A stretch of 7,292 nt of DNA, taken from DATAAM01 sp036260075 (GTDB taxonomy: Bacteria; Actinomycetota; Acidimicrobiia; Acidimicrobiales; JAHWLA01). The stretch spans positions 1 through 7,292 of the forward strand of contig DATAAM010000091.1 of assembly GCA_036260075.1 (NCBI GenBank). The letters run 5' to 3'. This document shows positions 4,486 through 7,292 of the stretch, in pieces; positions within the stretch are counted from its first letter, which is position 1, and each line of letters begins with the position of its first letter. The notes beneath the pieces are model-generated. The model did not search any database. It saw nothing but the letters and a program-made list of their open reading frames with translations, and was not told the DNA's origin. The translations under genes were made by a program, and so were the position numbers.

Positions 4486-4974
4486 ATGCCCACCTTCGAT
4501 GTCGTGTCCCAGGTGAACATGCAGGAAGTGCGCAACGCCGTCGACCAGGCGAGCCGCGAGGTGTCGACCCGGTTCGACTTCAAGGACACGGGCTCCTCGA
4601 TCGAGCTGTCCGGCCAGGAGCTGAAGCTGGCATCGTCCACCGAGGACCGGCTGCGGGCGCTCGTGCAGGTGCTCGAGGAGAAGCTCGTGAAGCGCCAGGT
4701 CTCCCTGAAGGCGCTCGACCGCGGCAACGTCGAGGAGGCAGCGAAGGGAACCGTGCGCCAGACGATCACGCTGAAGGCGGGCATCGGCAGCGAAGAGGCC
4801 AAGAAGATCAACGTGTTCGTGAAGAACATGGGACTGAAGGGCGTGTCGACGCAGACGCAGGGCGATCAGGTGCGGGTGTCGGGCAAGAAGAAGGACGACC
4901 TGCAGGCCGTGATCGCGGCCCTCAAGGCCGAGGACTTCGGCCTGCCGTTGCAGTTCGAGAACTTCAGGGACTGA
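4486..4974 (+). CDS. yajQ: YajQ-family nucleotide/cyclic-di-GMP-binding protein
   Basis: A 162-aa cytoplasmic protein, exactly the family length. It starts MPTFDVVSQVNMQEVRNAVD, continues with RFDFKDTGSSIEL (about 29-41), and has the paired alpha/beta repeat with VRQTITLKAGI in the middle and VRVSGKKKDDLQAVIAALK near the end, closing LPLQFENFRD. Members adopt a two-domain ferredoxin-like fold. E. coli YajQ has been reported to bind nucleotides and tRNA, and a Xanthomonas homologue binds cyclic di-GMP and co-regulates transcription; the role in actinobacteria is not settled. The start matches the family N-terminus. It is divergent from tRNA-Tyr (28 bp), and its last 11 nt overlap the 3' end of the convergent peptidase gene. 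Confidence 0.95.
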   Translation: MPTFDVVSQVNMQEVRNAVDQASREVSTRFDFKDTGSSIELSGQELKLASSTEDRLRALVQVLEEKLVKRQVSLKALDRGNVEEAAKGTVRQTITLKAGIGSEEAKKINVFVKNMGLKGVSTQTQGDQVRVSGKKKDDLQAVIAALKAEDFGLPLQFENFRD

Positions 4975-6283
4975 AGCGAGCGCCGTCCGGCTCCCGGGCG
5001 GCGAGCCCGAGCACCGGCTGCAACCCCTTCGGCGTCAGCGGGGCGAGCACCGCTCGCGCCCACGAGTCGCCTGCCTCCCACTCGCGGATGCGTTGCTGCT
5101 CCTCGCGCACGACCGCGTCGTAGTCGAGCTCGTCGGCGGCAGCCGTGGCCTCGGCCTCGACCAGCCGCAGCACCCCGCCTGCCGGCGAGGCCGACGACGC
5201 CCACATGAGGTGCGAGCGGGGCGGGCCCGAGGGAGCGGCGAACGGTCCGCTGCCGCCGTCGGCCAGGCGCCGGGTGAGGCCCGTGGTGATGACGGCGCGC
5301 GGGTGGCGCGACTCGTAGGCGGCGATGACGGCGGGCGCAGCGGCTATCGCCTCCTCGACCCACCGGTCGAGCTGGGCCTTGGGGTCGACGGCGGGCAGCT
5401 GCGTGCCCAGCGGGACGGGCACCTCCACCACTGTGTTGGTGCGGGCCTTGCCCTTCCCCGTTGTCACGACCTTTGTGGCAGCGGGGTGAAGCTCGAAGTG
5501 CACGTGCGGCGAAGTGCCCTGGGCGTTGCCGGTTGTGCCCACTCGGCCGACGATGTCGCCGACCTTGACCTCCTGGCCGCTCACTTGGCCCGGTTCGTAG
5601 GCGCTCAGGTGCGACATGTACACGTAACCGCCGTTCGGCTGCCTGATGTAGACGGACAGGCCGCCGATGCTGCCGTTGGCCTGTTCGAGGACGCCCGCCA
5701 CCGGCGCCCGCACGGGCGTGCCCTCGGCAGCGAAGATGTCGGTGCCCTCGTGCAGGTGGAACGTGGGCACGTGGCGCGGGAACCACCAGTCGTGGCTCCA
5801 GTTCGCCTCGCCCCCGACGGGGAAGCTGCCGAAGCCGAGCTGCACGGCTTCGCTCTCCGACAGCCCCATGTCGACGAGCGGCCGCAACGCCGCCAGCAGC
5901 CGCCGCGTGTCGTTGGCGGGCGAACGGGCGATCGAGTCGATCAGCGACTTGGCCTCCGGCGGCACCACGCCCGGGCCGGGAGGACCGTCGCCCGAGCCGA
6001 GGGGCAGGGTGGTCGGAGGCAGCTCCAGGGTGGGTGGTGTGGTCGAAGGCAGCGTGGTCGTCGTCGTGGGGCGGGGCTCCGGCGGCGCAGTGGACGACGG
6101 CGGCGGCGCAGTGGTCGTCGTGGTGGTCGACGACGGTGGAGCGGTCGTCGTCGTGGTCGTGGTGGTCGGCAGCGTGGGCAGGGGGTCGTTGCCCACCTGC
6201 GCTCGCGCCGCGGTGCCGGCGAGGACGGCGGCCAAGCAGGCCGCGACGACGAGCGTCAGCGCGCGAGGAGGGAGTCGACCCAT
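4964..6283 (-). CDS. Secreted M23/LytM peptidoglycan endopeptidase with Thr/Pro linker
   Basis: A 439-aa exported zinc peptidase predicted to cut peptidoglycan cross-links outside the membrane. Residues 1-28 form a signal peptide (basic MGRLPPR, hydrophobic core, ending ATAARA-like before Gln29). Residues about 36-95 are a Thr/Pro low-complexity linker. The M23 domain spans about 165-305, with His178 and Asp182 (HEGTD), His225 and His260/His262 (SPHVHFE), so the metal site is complete. An insertion of about 30 residues (265-297) follows the last motif. The C-terminal 130 residues are unrecognised, partly acidic and helical. The start is the ATG at 6283, chosen because the signal peptide begins there; no ribosome site is visible, and a TTG at 6346 would add 21 residues. 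It follows htpX by 71 nt. Confidence 0.9.
   Translation of the reverse strand: MGRLPPRALTLVVAACLAAVLAGTAARAQVGNDPLPTLPTTTTTTTTAPPSSTTTTTTAPPPSSTAPPEPRPTTTTTLPSTTPPTLELPPTTLPLGSGDGPPGPGVVPPEAKSLIDSIARSPANDTRRLLAALRPLVDMGLSESEAVQLGFGSFPVGGEANWSHDWWFPRHVPTFHLHEGTDIFAAEGTPVRAPVAGVLEQANGSIGGLSVYIRQPNGGYVYMSHLSAYEPGQVSGQEVKVGDIVGRVGTTGNAQGTSPHVHFELHPAATKVVTTGKGKARTNTVVEVPVPLGTQLPAVDPKAQLDRWVEEAIAAAPAVIAAYESRHPRAVITTGLTRRLADGGSGPFAAPSGPPRSHLMWASSASPAGGVLRLVEAEATAAADELDYDAVVREEQQRIREWEAGDSWARAVLAPLTPKGLQPVLGLAAREPDGARFSP
6005..6172 (-). repeat. Low-complexity Thr/Pro coding repeat
   Basis: This segment encodes residues about 38-93 of the M23 peptidase: runs of Thr (ACC/ACG) broken by APPSS, APPPSS and TAPPEPRP. 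At least two degenerate copies of a Thr(6-8)-Ala-Pro-Pro-Ser-Ser unit are visible. Such linkers are usually flexible and often O-glycosylated in actinobacteria. The tract is a likely site of slippage and length change between strains. Confidence 0.8.
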
Positions 6284-6354
6284 CTCAGGAGGGTGTTTCG
6301 GCTGAAAAGCGGCCCCATCCTGCCCGGTGGGACTGGCAGGGAGCAATCAGACGA

Positions 6355-7209
6355 TCACCGCCATTCGCCCGCCCGCAGGCGGGCGACCCGGTCGTCGGTC
6401 GACGGGTGCGTGGTGAACAGGTTGGCGAACTGCACCCGGCGCCCGGTGAGCGGGTTGACGATGTACTTCTGCGCCTGCGCGGGCGTGACCGGCATCGGGA
6501 TCTGCCGAGCCGCGCTCTCCAGCTTGAGCAACGCCCGGGCCAGCGCCTCGCCGTCGCCGATCAGGCGGGCACCGCTGCGGTCGGCTTCGTACTCCCGGCT
6601 CCGGCTCAGCGCCATCTGAAGCAGGGCTGCCGCCATGGGCGCCAGGATCGCCAGAGCCAACAGGGCGATGGGGTTCGCGCCGCCCTCGTCGTCGTCGCGG
6701 CCGCCGCCCCACATGGCGCCCCACATCGCCATGTTGGCGATGAAGCTGATGCCGGTGGCCACGGCGGCGGCCACCGAGCCGATGAGGATGTCGCGGTTGC
6801 CGATGTGGCTGATCTCGTGGGCGAGCACGCCGCGCAGCTCGTCCCAGTCGCAGATCTGGAGCATGCCCTGCGTGACGGCGACGGCCGCGTGGTTCGGGTT
6901 GCGGCCGGTGGCGAAGGCGTTGGGCTGCATGTCGGGGCTGACGTACAGCGCAGGCATGGGCATGCCCGCCCGCTCGGTGAGCTCCCGCACGATGCGGTGG
7001 TACTCGGGCATCTCCGCCTCGCTGACGGGCACGGCGCGGGCGGCGCGGATGGCGAGCTTGTCGGAGAACCAGTACGAGCTGCCGACGATGACGAGCCCGA
7101 GCACCAGCCCGATCACAGCCCCACCCCGGCCGAAGAACGAGCCGATCAGGACCATGAGCCCGCCGAGGCCGGCGAGGAGGACGAACGTCTTGAAGGTGTT
7201 CTTGCTCAT
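6355..7209 (-). CDS. htpX: M48 membrane zinc metalloprotease HtpX
   Basis: A 284-aa inner-membrane protease that cuts misfolded or damaged membrane proteins on the cytoplasmic face. Two N-terminal membrane segments (about 8-26 and 30-48) precede the catalytic domain. The zinc site is HEISH (131-135) with catalytic Glu132, and the third ligand is Glu206 in SREYEADRSGARL. Two further hydrophobic segments occur at about 142-168 and 181-200, separated by a Gly/Asp loop. The C-terminus has LFTTHPSTDDRVARL, as in HtpX. The length is typical. The start is the ATG at 7209, with GGAG 4 nt upstream, and its ATGA overlaps the stop of a frame entering from the right edge. The secreted peptidase gene follows it, so the two may form a cell-envelope quality unit, though this pairing is inferred only from order. 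Confidence 0.96.
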   Translation of the reverse strand: MSKNTFKTFVLLAGLGGLMVLIGSFFGRGGAVIGLVLGLVIVGSSYWFSDKLAIRAARAVPVSEAEMPEYHRIVRELTERAGMPMPALYVSPDMQPNAFATGRNPNHAAVAVTQGMLQICDWDELRGVLAHEISHIGNRDILIGSVAAAVATGISFIANMAMWGAMWGGGRDDDEGGANPIALLALAILAPMAAALLQMALSRSREYEADRSGARLIGDGEALARALLKLESAARQIPMPVTPAQAQKYIVNPLTGRRVQFANLFTTHPSTDDRVARLRAGEWR

Positions 7210-7292
7210 CGTGCTCCAAGGTACGCCCTGACGACCCTCTCCACACGGCGCCCTCCCTCCTCGTTCTGGTGGGGGATCAGCGCGCTATGACG
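7206..7292 (-). CDS. Probable 3' end of an upstream gene, cut by window edge
   Basis: On the minus strand a frame is open from the right edge for 28 codons and ends TGA at 7208-7206, overlapping the htpX start as ATGA. The visible C-terminus reads HSALIPHQNEEGGRRVERVV and ends RAYLGAR. About three quarters of third positions are G/C. The four-base overlap and the placement of the htpX ribosome site inside it suggest an operon partner. No family is recognised, and a chance open frame of this length is possible in high-GC DNA. Confidence 0.42.
   Translation of the reverse strand, partial: RHSALIPHQNEEGGRRVERVVRAYLGAR

Noticed and set aside
6005..6172. Repetitive tract as a CRISPR or tandem satellite
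   Set aside because: The repeats are degenerate Thr/Pro codons in frame within a secreted protein; there are no spacers or palindromic repeat units.
6318..6341. Hairpin CCTGCC/GGCAGG as a terminator between htpX and the M23 gene
   Set aside because: The stem is 6-7 bp with a 10-nt loop and no U-tract follows; readthrough into the peptidase gene seems at least as likely.
6284..6346. TTG at 6346 as start of the M23 peptidase
   Set aside because: It would put 21 residues before the signal peptide and has no proper ribosome site. The ATG at 6283 gives a standard export signal.
5093..7290. Long plus-strand open frames across the M23 and htpX genes
   Set aside because: They are complements of two well-supported genes. 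The apparent Val/Trp/Gly/Arg repeats only mirror the Thr/Pro linker.

Overview
The window reads as chromosomal DNA of a high-GC actinobacterium. Codon third positions are strongly G/C. The pieces tRNA-Thr, tRNA-Met, rpmG and tRNA-Trp lie in the order that leads into secE-nusG in actinobacteria. The DNA-repair pair (Ada-AlkA fusion followed by ogt) has the mycobacterial layout. The long Thr/Pro linker in the secreted peptidase is of a kind often seen in Acidimicrobiia, but class-level placement is inference. I see no insertion sequence, phage gene, CRISPR array or clear horizontally acquired block.

Left block (1-1665, all minus strand; transcription runs right to left): tRNA-Thr(GGU), tRNA-Met(CAU), ribosomal protein L33 (rpmG), an ECF sigma factor, a small zinc-finger membrane anti-sigma factor overlapping it by 11 nt, tRNA-Trp(CCA), and the probable first codons of the next gene at the left edge (secE expected). 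This is a translation-apparatus cluster with a stress-type sigma/anti-sigma pair set into it.

Middle block (1710-4457): a GNAT acetyltransferase of the phosphinothricin/methionine-sulfoximine type runs rightward, convergent with a minus-strand alkylation-repair operon. In that operon an Ada(Zn)-AraC-AlkA fusion is followed by the O6-alkylguanine methyltransferase ogt with a GTGA stop/start overlap. Together they cover methylphosphotriesters (sensing), N-alkylpurines (excision) and O6-alkylguanine (direct reversal). Upstream is a 206-bp gap with a perfect interrupted palindrome, and then tRNA-Tyr(GUA).

Right block (4486-7292): a YajQ-family protein runs rightward and meets, tail to tail with an 11-nt overlap, a minus-strand pair: the membrane metalloprotease HtpX followed by a secreted LytM/M23 peptidoglycan peptidase. 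The htpX start overlaps the stop of an open frame entering from the right edge, probably the 3' end of another gene.

Regulatory architecture: each of the three tRNA units starts just downstream of the octamer GCTATC(C/A)T, a good -10 candidate. Two of them share very short intergenic spacers with divergent protein genes (GNAT and yajQ) that have TANNNT boxes 6-7 nt before their ATG, as expected for leaderless transcripts. The region is mostly ordinary core genome. The points worth a second look are the paired tRNA/leaderless promoters, the tail-less anti-sigma factor, the L33 lacking one zinc cysteine, and the palindrome upstream of ada-alkA.
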